Of a stretch of 64,000 nucleotides of DNA, positions 25,447 to 34,298 are shown in pieces. Both the position numbers and the translations under genes were made by a program. The notes under the pieces were generated by a model. That model was not told where the DNA came from and did no database searches. It was given only the letters and a program-made list of their open reading frames with translations. Source of the stretch: SBAX01 sp043806315. GTDB lineage: Bacteria; Planctomycetota; Phycisphaerae; UBA1845. The stretch lies in assembly GCA_043806315.1 (NCBI GenBank), contig JAZDHF010000280.1, positions 1 to 64,000 on the forward strand, read 5' to 3'. Within the stretch, counting starts at the first letter, position 1. The number at the start of each line of letters is the position of its first letter.

Positions 25447-25709
25447 TGGTCCGTGGGATTGTTACTGTTGTTCCGGCCGCCGGCGCTATCGGGCCGCGTC
25501 CATGCGGAATCCGGGTCGCGGCCCCGGCGCACCGGGGTCCAGGCAGTAAGGCATACCCAGTACGGATTCTAGTGGCCCACCCGGCGAACTTCAACCCGCC
25601 CCAGGGGGGGTCGGCTCGGGGTCATGACGGCCCGTAGACGGCGTTCTTTGGGGTGTCGCAAATCCCGGGGCGCCGGTTGCCCGCCGCCGGAGGCGCGTAG
25701 CGCATGTGA

Positions 25710-26903
25710 TTACTCGTCTGGGACGAGGGGGAGGTTTGTCGGAGGCGTATCGTCGAAGATCTCGTAGGCCCCCATGTCCACCGTCCCCAAACGGATGCGC
25801 GCCAGGAGCCCAAGGTCCTTCGGGGTCGGCTCGACGGTGTTCGTGTCCCAGTCGAGATCGCCCGCATCGGGCGGCAACGTATCGGCGGTGGGAGTACTAT
25901 CGCCCGTGTTCTTGCACGGAGACGTGGCCTGCAATCCGTACGCGCCTGCCGCGGCGCTCAGAAACTGCGGATGGGCGTTGATGTTGCCCATCCCGCTCCA
26001 GCCTCCTTGAACGTCGCTATACCTGACGTCCGGGCCGTCACCGGGCCCGTAGATCTGATCCCAGGTCGGCGCCGGCGGGTCTCCCTCAACTCTTGTATTA
26101 CCCCATAGAATGCAGTTGCGGAGCTTGAGACTCTCCGACGGGTCGCTGACCGCTCCGCCGCGCAGCCACGTCGCCTGATTGTTCGCGAACGTGCAGTTGG
26201 TGAAGACCGCGCCCCCACCCGGTGACATCGCGAAGGCCCCGCCCCGTCCGGCCTTGTTGTCGTGGAACAGGCAGTTCGTAAACGTGGCGGAAGCACTCTC
26301 CAGGAACACCGCGCCTCCTTCGTGGGGCGCGTCGTCCCGCGCCGTGGCGCCGTTGTGACGGAAGATACAGTTGACGAACTGCGGCGAACTGTTGCCGCGG
26401 ATCACGACGGCACCGCCGAGGATGGAAGCCGTGTTGTTCTCGAATGTGCACTGCACAATCATGGCGCTGCTGTCCGACAAACTCAGGCCGCCGCCGCCGT
26501 GATCGTCCGTGTCATGCCCGCTTCTGATGCTGAATCCGCGAAGCACGGTAGCTGCCGAATGGTTCGCACTCTTGACGCACTGCTTGGTTCCGCCGCCGTC
26601 GACGATGGTGACGTTGGCCGTCGGGTTGCTTTGCGAGGCGCTCGTCTCAGTCCCGGCAAAGCCGCCGATGATCTGCACGCCCTGTTTCAAGTCGAACCGC
26701 GGGTACGTTCCGGCCTTGACCCAAATCTGATCGCCCGAGTTGGAAGCCGCACGGGCGTCGCCCAGCGTGCAGGCGTCGGCCCAACTCAGGCAGTCACCCG
26801 TCCCCGTGGCGGCGACTTTGGCGTAGCGCGTCGCCGCCTCGGCCACCGACGAAAAAACCAACAGACCGCCGAACGCAATTGTCAAACTGCAAGTTTGCTT
26901 CAT
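25710..26903 (-). CDS. secreted right-handed beta-helix repeat protein
   Basis: A 397-residue protein with a signal peptide (MKQTCSLTIAFGGLLVFSSV, cleavage near AEA) and a parallel beta-helix body seen as repeated short turns such as FENNTASILGGAVVIRGNSS, NCIFRHNG, NCLFHDNKAGRGGAFAM and NCTFANNQATWLRGGAV. This is the polymorphic outer-membrane/pectate-lyase-like style of repeat common in planctomycete surface proteins. No catalytic residues are evident. GAGGGAG nine bases before 26903 fixes the start. It lies 39 bases after the 26943-29369 gene and may be cotranscribed with it. Confidence 0.8.
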   Translation of the reverse strand: MKQTCSLTIAFGGLLVFSSVAEAATRYAKVAATGTGDCLSWADACTLGDARAASNSGDQIWVKAGTYPRFDLKQGVQIIGGFAGTETSASQSNPTANVTIVDGGGTKQCVKSANHSAATVLRGFSIRSGHDTDDHGGGGLSLSDSSAMIVQCTFENNTASILGGAVVIRGNSSPQFVNCIFRHNGATARDDAPHEGGAVFLESASATFTNCLFHDNKAGRGGAFAMSPGGGAVFTNCTFANNQATWLRGGAVSDPSESLKLRNCILWGNTRVEGDPPAPTWDQIYGPGDGPDVRYSDVQGGWSGMGNINAHPQFLSAAAGAYGLQATSPCKNTGDSTPTADTLPPDAGDLDWDTNTVEPTPKDLGLLARIRLGTVDMGAYEIFDDTPPTNLPLVPDE

Positions 26904-26942
26904 GGCATTACACTCCCTCATTCGTCATTCGTAACTCATCAT

Positions 26943-29369
26943 TCACGGATTAGGCGTACACCGCCCGCAACGATCGCGGCAGAACGGACTCCCGCACGTC
27001 TCACCCGTCGGACAGTGCTCCCTGCTGATGCACGGATCGCCGCTGCCGCTGCACGTCTTCACGCACGTGGATTCGGCACCAAGCCCGGGAAGGGGCGAAC
27101 CTCTGCATGTGGCCACACCTCCCGGCAGCGGAAACGGATCGCACGCGAGACTGCCCTCGCCGGGACCGCAGGTCACCAGCGACGGGCACTGGCACGGACC
27201 GCCGTACGGATAGGCCAGCCCCTTAAACGCGTCCACCACCGCCACGACGTCCGTTGCGCCGACGTCCGTGTTGAGTTCCGGCAGGTTCGGTTGAACCTGC
27301 GAACGGGAGTTCGCTGGAGCGCCCGCCAGCTTCTTGAACTTGTTGACCAGCGCGGTCGCGTCGGAGCCGTCGGGCTGCGTCCCAGTCCCCGGCGGGTTGT
27401 ATGCCGTCTCCACGTCGCCGGAGCGGCGCGTATACATCGGCACGGCGGCGGACACATTCGTGCACGCGTCCTCGTTGCCCGTGCACGACGCCCCGTAGGT
27501 CTTCACGCTGTACTCCGAGCTGGGCATGATCTCCGCACCCACCACCGTGATCCGTCCGCTCGCCGTCTCCGCGACCCAGTCCGCGTAGAACGGCGAACAC
27601 TGCAGCCGCGCCGCACGGTAGGGTCCGCTCAACGGCGGGCCCTGGGCCTCGTAGAACGTCGCCGGCTTGCCCACCCAGCGGGCGCAACCGCCCGTCTCGC
27701 CAGTGCCAGTGCAAACCCCGACAGCAGGGGGAACGGGGGCGAGGACGGTTCCGCAAGCAACTCCCGCCTCCCAGCATCCGAAGTTCTGCGGCGGACAGCA
27801 ACCCGCGTTCGGCGGCTCCGGATTCTGCAGCTCGACCAACTCCACCCTGATGGCGTCCTGCCCAGGCGTACCGGTCGCCGGGCACGGTGGGGACACCATG
27901 AAGCGCAACGATCGAGTGGTCCGATCCAGGCTGGGCGGATCGGAGTCCCAAACAATCTCACCCGGCGACGCAAACTGTCCGCAGACCCTCGCGCACGGGC
28001 CAAGGTTAATTTGGATTCTGGAAGGCAGTGGCTCGCTCGGCGAGAGGTCGCCCACACACAGGTTCCCGTCGAATACGCCGCCGACGAGAATATTCCCTTC
28101 AAGTGCGCCACCGACCAGGACATTGCCATCTGAGGACACGTCGCGCGACACGATGATGTCGCCGAGGACATCGGCAAAGACCGTTACGGTCCCACCCATA
28201 TCGCGGTCAATCTGAATGACCCCATTCGAAAGCAGACGCCCTCCACCAGCCATATTCCCGGCCACGCCGATTTGACCATCGGCGTCTTCGCGGATGTGGA
28301 TAGTCCCATTCAGATCGGCCTGACAGAGTTTGATGTCGCTACCCGACGCGGCGCTTAAAAACGTAGCTGTACCTGAAAAGACGGCACCATTCTCTGCGAG
28401 CCCCACAGTCTCCGTGATTTCTCCGCCATCGAGGATTATCCCACTGCCGCCGCCAGGGATCAGTAGCTCCCCGGCGACGGGCCAATCGTTAAGGTCGATT
28501 GTCGGAATATGCTGCCCAACCGGCGTAAGTGTATCGTAGATTTTGATGACTGCCGACGCCTCGACACCGGTCCCCAAAAGCATGTCGCCGGAGAACTCGC
28601 CTAGGGTCCCCTCGACACCAAATGTGATGGAGACGGCCCCAAGCGTGTCGGCGATCTCGATGCTCGCGTCCGGGGCAACATTCCCGTTTACGGTCAGGGT
28701 TGCAAGCTCCATCACCCCCGTGACCGCGATATCCCCCAGTAGATCACCGCCGATGGTTAGCGACGGGGAGAGCACCACGGCCTCAATCCTGCCTAGAGCA
28801 TCACCGGAAATGTCGAGAGACGACACCTGAGGAACAATGATGTCCCCTTCGGCGTCACCGTCGATGGTGAGGGAAAGGGTTCCGCCTGACCACCCGCTTG
28901 TTTTCTGGAGAGTGAGGTTCCCAGCGAGATTGCCAGACATTCTCGATCCGGAAGCGATGGACGAACAATGGTCGCCCGCTGGCGTCAGGCTCGCGGAGTT
29001 GAGGTTGGCGGCACCCGGTCCCTCGTCCGGGTTGGCGATCTTCACGCTATAGTTGTACTCTCCCGGCGAGGTGATGCTCCCGATGTTCGCCGGAGCGCCC
29101 TGCGCGTCCTTCGACCACACACGCCAAGCGTAAAGCGCGCCGGACGGCTCTTGACCAACGAGCAAACGCACGGTCGGACCCGTGGGATCAGCGTTGAAGT
29201 CAAACACGTAGTCAACGCCCGCGGTCGGCGCGACAGCCAAATTATCGATTCGAACGCAGATGGTCGGTCCGCCGCCTGTGCCGCAGGCCTCCGGCCCAGC
29301 CTTAACACCGGTGCAGGGGGCAACCGTTCCGAAGAACGCGAAAAGCCAGAGCCGTGTGCCGCGTTTCAT
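26943..29369 (-). CDS. large secreted solenoid protein with dockerin-like and Cys-rich end
   Basis: An 808-residue exported protein: signal peptide (MKRGTRLWLFAFFGTVAPCT), a short domain, then about 300 residues of degenerate repeats of the GDxxGxIxV type (DGDAEGDIIV, GGDLLGDIAV, LGDIIVSRDV, LEGNILVGGV) suggesting a beta-solenoid. After about residue 640 there is a dockerin-like pair (DGSDATALVNKFKKLAG and VGATDVVAVVDAFKGLA), then a Cys-rich tail with about ten cysteines. AAGGAGG nine bases before the ATG at 29369 supports the start over an in-frame TTG six bases earlier. Function unknown, probably surface or extracellular. Confidence 0.75.
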   Translation of the reverse strand: MKRGTRLWLFAFFGTVAPCTGVKAGPEACGTGGGPTICVRIDNLAVAPTAGVDYVFDFNADPTGPTVRLLVGQEPSGALYAWRVWSKDAQGAPANIGSITSPGEYNYSVKIANPDEGPGAANLNSASLTPAGDHCSSIASGSRMSGNLAGNLTLQKTSGWSGGTLSLTIDGDAEGDIIVPQVSSLDISGDALGRIEAVVLSPSLTIGGDLLGDIAVTGVMELATLTVNGNVAPDASIEIADTLGAVSITFGVEGTLGEFSGDMLLGTGVEASAVIKIYDTLTPVGQHIPTIDLNDWPVAGELLIPGGGSGIILDGGEITETVGLAENGAVFSGTATFLSAASGSDIKLCQADLNGTIHIREDADGQIGVAGNMAGGGRLLSNGVIQIDRDMGGTVTVFADVLGDIIVSRDVSSDGNVLVGGALEGNILVGGVFDGNLCVGDLSPSEPLPSRIQINLGPCARVCGQFASPGEIVWDSDPPSLDRTTRSLRFMVSPPCPATGTPGQDAIRVELVELQNPEPPNAGCCPPQNFGCWEAGVACGTVLAPVPPAVGVCTGTGETGGCARWVGKPATFYEAQGPPLSGPYRAARLQCSPFYADWVAETASGRITVVGAEIMPSSEYSVKTYGASCTGNEDACTNVSAAVPMYTRRSGDVETAYNPPGTGTQPDGSDATALVNKFKKLAGAPANSRSQVQPNLPELNTDVGATDVVAVVDAFKGLAYPYGGPCQCPSLVTCGPGEGSLACDPFPLPGGVATCRGSPLPGLGAESTCVKTCSGSGDPCISREHCPTGETCGSPFCRDRCGRCTPNP

Positions 29370-29458
29370 CCGCAATCCTCCTTCGCGCCACGTTTTCGGG
29401 CTTGACTCCGTCCCCTCCCAGGGGGCATAATCCTCGGTGGAGGGAGTAAGAGCCCACT

Positions 29459-30163
29459 ATGTTCCGATATTCTCTCTTGCTGGTCGTTGCGCTTGGCGCA
29501 AGCGCGCAAGCCCAGACTGTGTCGTATCAAGGAACGACATTCCCGGAACAAGATGGATGGACTCGTGACGAGCAGTTGTTCCCAGCCGATCGGGCGATCG
29601 AGAACGGTTGGCTGGTACAGCGGGCGGATGTGGTTCCGCAAGAGCCGCCGTTCCTGGACGTCAGCGAGCAAGACTTTTACCGTCGATCGCTTTCGGAGTT
29701 CGCTTGGTCGGATCCGTTCTTCATCGAGTGGCGCATGGTCACAGACGGACCGCGTACTGGGATCCCGAGCGCTTCGCCCGCGGCGATCGTTGCGGGCGGC
29801 ACCTCCCACGCCTTCTATCACTTCACGATTGCAGAGGATCAAGCGCGTTTGATCAACGCCGACCTCTCGGTCCTTCTGGTCGATATCGCGCCGGGCGTAC
29901 CGCATAACTATCGCCTCGAACTGTACGGGACGCAATCCTACCGCTGGCTGATCGACGGTCAAGTGGTCGATTCCGGAATTCCGGAGGGCCCATACCCCAC
30001 CGCGGACTCGGAGATCGTCTTCGGGGCCCGTGCCGCTGGGCAAACCATCACCGACCGCTGGGACTACATCCGCTACGGCACGATCCCCGAACCGGCGACC
30101 GGCGCGCTGCTGCTTGCGGGCGCCGCCACCGTTTCTTTTCCTCGGCGCAAGAAGGTGCGATGA
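29459..30163 (+). CDS. PEP-CTERM sorting domain protein
   Basis: A 234-residue exported protein with signal peptide (MFRYSLLLVVALGASAQAQ) and a C-terminal PEP-CTERM tail: IPEPATGALLLAGAATVSF followed by the basic RRKK end. Such proteins are processed by an exosortase, which is not in this window. The body resembles a jelly-roll/LamG-like fold (YRLELYGTQSYRWLIDGQVV) but I cannot name it. It is divergent from the 26943-29369 gene. Confidence 0.85.
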   Translation: MFRYSLLLVVALGASAQAQTVSYQGTTFPEQDGWTRDEQLFPADRAIENGWLVQRADVVPQEPPFLDVSEQDFYRRSLSEFAWSDPFFIEWRMVTDGPRTGIPSASPAAIVAGGTSHAFYHFTIAEDQARLINADLSVLLVDIAPGVPHNYRLELYGTQSYRWLIDGQVVDSGIPEGPYPTADSEIVFGARAAGQTITDRWDYIRYGTIPEPATGALLLAGAATVSFPRRKKVR

Positions 30164-30190
30164 CGAATGTTCGCCCGCCGGCATCGGCGG

Positions 30191-30196
30191 TAGAAT
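30191..30196 (+). promoter_or_regulatory. possible -10 box of a leaderless transcript
   Basis: TAGAAT lies seven bases before the ATG of the MBL-fold gene, so a transcript from it would start at or next to the ATG. No good -35 box is seen, so this is weak. Confidence 0.3.
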
Positions 30197-30203
30197 CGCA
30201 CCC

Positions 30204-31070
30204 ATGTTGCGGATCGGTCGGTACGAACTCTTCTCCGTGGTCACGGGTACGTTCCGCCTCGACGGCGGGGCCATGTTCGGCGTGGTCCCCAAGGTCCTCT
30301 GGGGCAGCGCCGTCAGCTTCGACGATGCCAACCGCATCTACCTCGCCACGCGAACGCTCCTGGCCGTCGACCGCGACGCCCAGCGCGTGATTCTGGCCGA
30401 CACCGGGTGCGGGACGAAGTGGAGCCGCGAGCACGCCGCACGCTTCGCCATCGAACACGACCGCGAGGCCATTCCCAACGCTCTCGCGGCGCTCGGTCTG
30501 TCGGCCGGCGACGTCACCGACATCGTCGTCACCCATTTGCACTTCGATCACAACGGCGGCTTGACCGAATGGTTCGACGACCCCGGCGGCCCGACGACCC
30601 TCCGTTTCCCCAAGGCCCGACATTTGATTCACAGAAAGCAGTGGGATCACGCCCACCATCCGAACTACAAGGACCGCGCGTCGTTCCTCAAGGAGGATTT
30701 CGACAGTCTGGAAAACGCGGGCGTGCTTCGTTTTGTCGAGGGCGACCAACCGACCGCGCCGTGGGACGGCGCGGAGTGGTTCATCTCTCACGGCCACACG
30801 CCGTACCAACTGCACCCCGTGTTCACCGACGGCTCGACTCGGCTCTACTTTGTCGGCGATCTGATCCCCACGACGGCACACCTACGCCTCGGCTGGGTCA
30901 TGGCCTATGACCTGTTTCCGCTGACGACGATTCAGGAAAAAGAGATGCTCTTCCGCGGGGCGATCGAGAAGGGGTGGTTGCTGGCTTTTCCGCACGATCC
31001 TAGAATTAGCGGGGTCTCTCTCGGTGGGACGCTCGAGAGGCCGATTGTCACTCAGACCCTGCTCCTTTGA
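30204..31070 (+). CDS. MBL-fold metallo-hydrolase
   Basis: A 288-residue cytoplasmic enzyme of the metallo-beta-lactamase superfamily. The metal-binding motif is THLHFDHNGG, with further ligands in the SHGHTPY segment and the Asp of YFVGDLIPT, so the di-metal site looks complete. Overall pattern (VTGTFRLDGGAMFGVVPKVLW at the start) is that of quorum-quenching-lactonase or hydrolase relatives. The substrate cannot be assigned. The start at 30204 matches the family N-terminus; longer frames overlap the PEP-CTERM gene. Confidence 0.88.
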   Translation: MLRIGRYELFSVVTGTFRLDGGAMFGVVPKVLWGSAVSFDDANRIYLATRTLLAVDRDAQRVILADTGCGTKWSREHAARFAIEHDREAIPNALAALGLSAGDVTDIVVTHLHFDHNGGLTEWFDDPGGPTTLRFPKARHLIHRKQWDHAHHPNYKDRASFLKEDFDSLENAGVLRFVEGDQPTAPWDGAEWFISHGHTPYQLHPVFTDGSTRLYFVGDLIPTTAHLRLGWVMAYDLFPLTTIQEKEMLFRGAIEKGWLLAFPHDPRISGVSLGGTLERPIVTQTLLL

Positions 31071-31173
31071 AGAACTCCGCACCGCCGCCGAAGATGACTC
31101 CCGGTGACCGGCGGCTGCCGCGCCTCGCTCGTGGAAATCAGCTTCCGAAGGTTGACGAAGCTTACCGAAAAAA

Positions 31174-31209
31174 GAACGCGAAACCGGTGGTTACGCCGGC
31201 TTCGCGTTC
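31174..31209 (-). terminator. strong intrinsic terminator on the minus strand
   Basis: GAACGCGAA (31174-31182) pairs with TTCGCGTTC (31201-31209), with an inner CCGG/CCGG pair and an 8-base loop. On the minus strand the stem is followed by six U residues (A-run at 31168-31173). It would end transcripts of the lipoprotein gene 31459-31641, leaving a 3' untranslated region of about 250 bases, or an unrecognised small RNA. No gene was recognised in 31071-31458. Confidence 0.7.
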
Positions 31210-31458
31210 TCTTCAAGCCCTGTTCGCAAACCCGCGCCGCCCTCGCCACGCAGGTTACGGAAGGCGCCGCTTCACCGAATCGTCCACCGCTGCGGCCTCG
31301 CAGCGCCGGAAGATCGCCGAGTGACCAAGCAAACCAAGAAAAGACGCGAAGCCGCGCTAGCCGCGCGACCCCGCGTCCACAATCCCATGGCCACTCCCCG
31401 CGCGCCGGGCTGCATCCCGTGGATCAGACCCGCGCCGAAGAGTGGTGTTGGCAGACCC

Positions 31459-31641
31459 TTAGTTCGTGTCGTCGGTCGAGAAGATATTGAACACGCCGTT
31501 GTTGTCCAGCAGGTACTCTTGGCCGGCATACATCGCCGTGTCCCACAGAATCCGCTGCCAGTTCCACCCGCCCAGGCAACCGCCGAAAAGCGTCGTTCCA
31601 GCCAGTGCCAACAACAAGGCACCCTTCTTCATCTTGCGCAT
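31459..31641 (-). CDS. small lipoprotein
   Basis: A 60-residue precursor. MRKMKKGALLLALAGTTLF is a lipoprotein signal with lipobox FGGC (LFGG|C). The mature part (CLGGWNWQRILWDTAMYAG, then LLDNNGVFNIFST) is short and aromatic-rich; similar small lipoproteins occur in planctomycete genomes without known function. The start at 31641 has GGAG eight bases upstream, which the longer reading frame lacks. Confidence 0.75.
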   Translation of the reverse strand: MRKMKKGALLLALAGTTLFGGCLGGWNWQRILWDTAMYAGQEYLLDNNGVFNIFSTDDTN

Positions 31642-32544
31642 CTGTTGATCTCCTTTGATAAACGGTTTGCGATCTCGCTTACCCGAGTTACGCCCGGATC
31701 TAAACACCGCAGCAAGAGGCAAACTTGTCACACCGGGTCACGGCCCGGCTCATTCCAAACACCTCTTTCGGCGCGGGTCCGCCCCCGCGCCGCTACTCAG
31801 ACCTCACTAAACGGTTGTTCTCTTTTCCCGCCTCAACCTATGCCGTCCGACTCGGTCATCCGCGCCGCCGAGTTCGACCGTCAAAATTGGTCGGGCCTGG
31901 TGTCCGGTAGCTTTCGCTACTCAGTTGAGGCGATCGGTCCATCGCCCATCGGGCAACTCGTTCGACCGACCCCACGAAAGGGGGATCGCGTCGTTGGTGC
32001 CCGGGACTATTGTGCGACCGCCTGACGACCGCAAGAGTACGCCGCCGTCATCTCGCGCGGCCCTGTTGCAATCCGCGCCACCGCCCTTCGTCCGCGCCGA
32101 CGATCGACGGCATGTAGGGCCTTATCGGGCAATCCGTTCGCCCAGCATGAAGTTTTTCTAGTCCCGCCCGGCAAGCATTCTTGCCTACACGAACACGCCC
32201 ACGGGTTCGACGGCGTACGCTGGACAACCCCTACCCCCGCTCAACGCCGATTCGAGCGGGGCAGACACAGTGGCATAAGCATCGTCCTATGTCAAGTCAA
32301 TAATTCTCTTCCAACCCAAAAAAGTCCTAGTGCTTTATCGGATAGGTGTGGTATACTGTGATCGCAAGCCGCCGGATTCTCACGAATCGTTTCAGCAGAC
32401 CGCGGCCTGGGCCGTCTTTCGCTCACACATGCCGTAACCCCATGCAGGAGCCTTACTTGGGGACGGGGTGGCAGGTGTTTATCGGCCCGCTGCATGAACC
32501 TTGACCACGGATGGATTAGCCAGTCTACTAAGCAGGATGTGAAC
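31642..32544. other. long intergenic region upstream of rho
   Basis: About 900 bases without a convincing gene; frames here are short and have poor codon usage. An extended -10 box is at 32352-32357. The sequence between that and rho is a leader of about 185 bases. I see no named riboswitch or tRNA. Confidence 0.5.
32349..32357 (+). promoter_or_regulatory. extended -10 promoter element for rho
   Basis: TGTGG-TATACT carries a near-consensus -10 (32352-32357) with an upstream TG. The -35 region is poor, as is common for extended -10 promoters. Transcripts would have a leader of about 180 bases before rho. Confidence 0.5.
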
Positions 32545-33681
32545 ATGGGTGATATAGCCCTCCAGGAAACGGGCGTGTTCGAGCCGAACGGGCGAGCTGG
32601 AGGTTATCTCCGCTCGGGGGACGCCAACTACCGAATCCAGCCCGGCGACGCGCTGGTGACCCCGCAGGTTACACGCGAGTTACGACTCCGCGGCGGCGAG
32701 ACCATCGTCGGGACGGTTCGGGGCGGCGGCGACCCGCGCCGGGGCCGCGGCCGTGAGTTGCACGAGGTCGAGTCCGTCAATGGGCGCTCGGTCGATGATT
32801 ACCTCGACGCCAAGCCCTTCGAAGAGCTGACCGCGATCGATCCGCAGGCGGCGGTCCGGTTCGAGACGCCCGGCGGGTCGCCGTCGATGCGCGTCGTTGA
32901 TCTGATGACGCCCATCGGACTCGGTCAACGCGGACTCATCGTCGCGCCGCCGCGAACCGGTAAGACGATCCTGCTGCAACAGATGGCCGCCGGCGTGGCC
33001 GCGAACTACCCCGACGTCTACATGATGGTCCTGCTCATCGACGAGCGGCCTGAGGAAGTGACCGACATGCGCCGCACGGTCCACGGCGAAGTCGTGTTCA
33101 GCAGCAACGACCAGGACATCGCCAGTCACGTGCGCATCGCCCGCTTGATGATCGAGAAGGCCAAGCGCCTCGTCGAGTGCGGGCATGATGTGTTCGTTCT
33201 GCTCGACTCGCTGACCCGCGTGGGCCGGGCCTTCAACGCCGCCATCCGCACCAGCGGACGGATCATGTCCGGCGGACTGGACATCCGAGCGCTGACCGAG
33301 CCCAAGGCCATCTTCGGGGCCGCCCGCAACGTCGAGCACGGCGGGTCGCTGACCATCATCGCCTCGGCCCTGATCGACACCGGCAGCCGCATGGACGAAG
33401 TCATCTTCAACGAGTTCAAGGGCACGGGGAACATGGAGATCATGCTCTCGCGGGAGATGGCCAACCGCCGCGTCTGGCCCGCGATCGACCTCAATCAATC
33501 CGGCACGCGCAAGGAAGAGCGGCTGCTCTCCCCGGAGGCCCTCGCGGTCTCGCACAAAATCCGCCGCTCCCTCCTCGACCGCGACCCCATCCGCGCCATG
33601 GAGCAACTCAACGCCGCCCTGGCCAAGTTCCCCTCCAACGCCGAGTTTGTGGCCAAGTTCAACGAACGACTCTGGCGGTGA
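32545..33681 (+). CDS. rho: transcription termination factor Rho
   Basis: A 378-residue ring helicase that ends transcription. It has the OB-fold primary RNA-binding domain (GVFEPNGRAGGYLRSGDANY) and the ATPase core with Walker A PPRTGKT, Walker B VFVLLDSLTRVGRAFN and the ERPEEVTDM, NMEIMLSREMANRRVWPAID, and SGTRKEERLL segments of Rho. The N-terminal helical domain of longer Rho proteins is missing. The start at 32545 is preferred because AGGA lies upstream; an ATG at 32494 has no such site. Confidence 0.95.
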   Translation: MGDIALQETGVFEPNGRAGGYLRSGDANYRIQPGDALVTPQVTRELRLRGGETIVGTVRGGGDPRRGRGRELHEVESVNGRSVDDYLDAKPFEELTAIDPQAAVRFETPGGSPSMRVVDLMTPIGLGQRGLIVAPPRTGKTILLQQMAAGVAANYPDVYMMVLLIDERPEEVTDMRRTVHGEVVFSSNDQDIASHVRIARLMIEKAKRLVECGHDVFVLLDSLTRVGRAFNAAIRTSGRIMSGGLDIRALTEPKAIFGAARNVEHGGSLTIIASALIDTGSRMDEVIFNEFKGTGNMEIMLSREMANRRVWPAIDLNQSGTRKEERLLSPEALAVSHKIRRSLLDRDPIRAMEQLNAALAKFPSNAEFVAKFNERLWR

Positions 33682-33768
33682 CACGTCCAGGCACGAAGGC
33701 ACGGAGGGACGGAGGGACGAAGGTAGGCAGGGACGGGGAGATCGTGCCACGTTGTGACACCTATGCGA

Positions 33769-33784
33769 TGTTCCACGTGGAACA
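33769..33784. other. parS-like centromere site 1
   Basis: TGTTCCACGTGGAACA is a perfect palindrome matching the ParB-binding parS consensus TGTTNCACGTGNAACA. The flanking bases extend it to 18 bases. It lies in the intergenic region 33682-34178, which otherwise holds only the promoter at 34116-34144. A second site is at 37652-37667. Confidence 0.8.
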
Positions 33785-34115
33785 TGATTTGCGCCCCCGG
33801 CGCGCGGAGTGGGCGCTCCCGGAACGACCCACCGACGCGGGTGCACGGCCTCCGCGGTCTCTGCCTATAGAACTTGCGGGGTGATCGGCGGGTGGACGAT
33901 CGCGGGGCGATCACCGCCCGCCCATTCCGAATTGGAAGGGGGCGGTCACGGCGCGGGAGCGGATCGCTCCCCGCGGACGGCGGAGGCGGCAGGCTGCGAT
34001 CCAACAACCCTACTCGAAAAACAAGAATCTCCCCCTACTGTCGACGAGTAGGTCATCGGTGGGAGCCAATAGTAGGGGAAGGTGCGAGCACCTGTCCCAC
34101 TCGGCTTCCGCGCCG

Positions 34116-34144
34116 TTGGCGCGCCGCCGATCGGAGGCGATAAT
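34116..34144 (+). promoter_or_regulatory. sigma70-type promoter of the TIR-remnant/WD40 transcript
   Basis: TTGGCG (34116-34121) and GATAAT (34139-34144) are separated by 17 bases, 35 bases upstream of the TIR-remnant ATG. Confidence 0.55.
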
Positions 34145-34178
34145 TCGCACCCGCTGCAGGTGTGATGAGGGATGACCC

Positions 34179-34298
34179 ATGGCCGACGCTTTCGCATACG
34201 ACGTCTTCCTCAGCTACAACTCAAACGACAAGGCGCGTGTGCGGCGGCTGGCCGAGTGGTTCCAGGCAGCAGAAGCGCAGCGGGAATCTTATGGCTGA
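34179..34298 (+). pseudogene. 39-residue remnant of a TIR domain
   Basis: The frame starting ATG 34179 reads MADAFAYDVFLSYNSNDKAR then VRRLAEWFQAAEAQRESYG and stops at TGA 34296-34298. YDVFLSYNSNDKARVRRLAE is a textbook TIR-domain start (strand betaA, the SxxD BB-proximal region and helix alphaA), but the remaining 100 or so residues, including the catalytic Glu region, are absent. Its stop overlaps the ATG of the WD40 gene by eight bases. It is either debris of a lost TIR-WD40 fusion or a short coupled leader ORF. It has a GAGGG-type site upstream. Confidence 0.75.

Noticed and set aside
22645..25572. A 975-codon open frame on the plus strand opposite the pilT and gspE genes
   Set aside because: It is a high-GC shadow of well-conserved minus-strand ATPases; its residues show no family resemblance.
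26262..28133. A 623-codon open frame on the plus strand
   Set aside because: Arg/His/Ala-rich shadow of the two secreted-protein genes, with no domain or ribosome-binding site.
33126..34007. Minus-strand frames across rho and the parS region
   Set aside because: Shadows of rho and of the palindrome; poor codon use.
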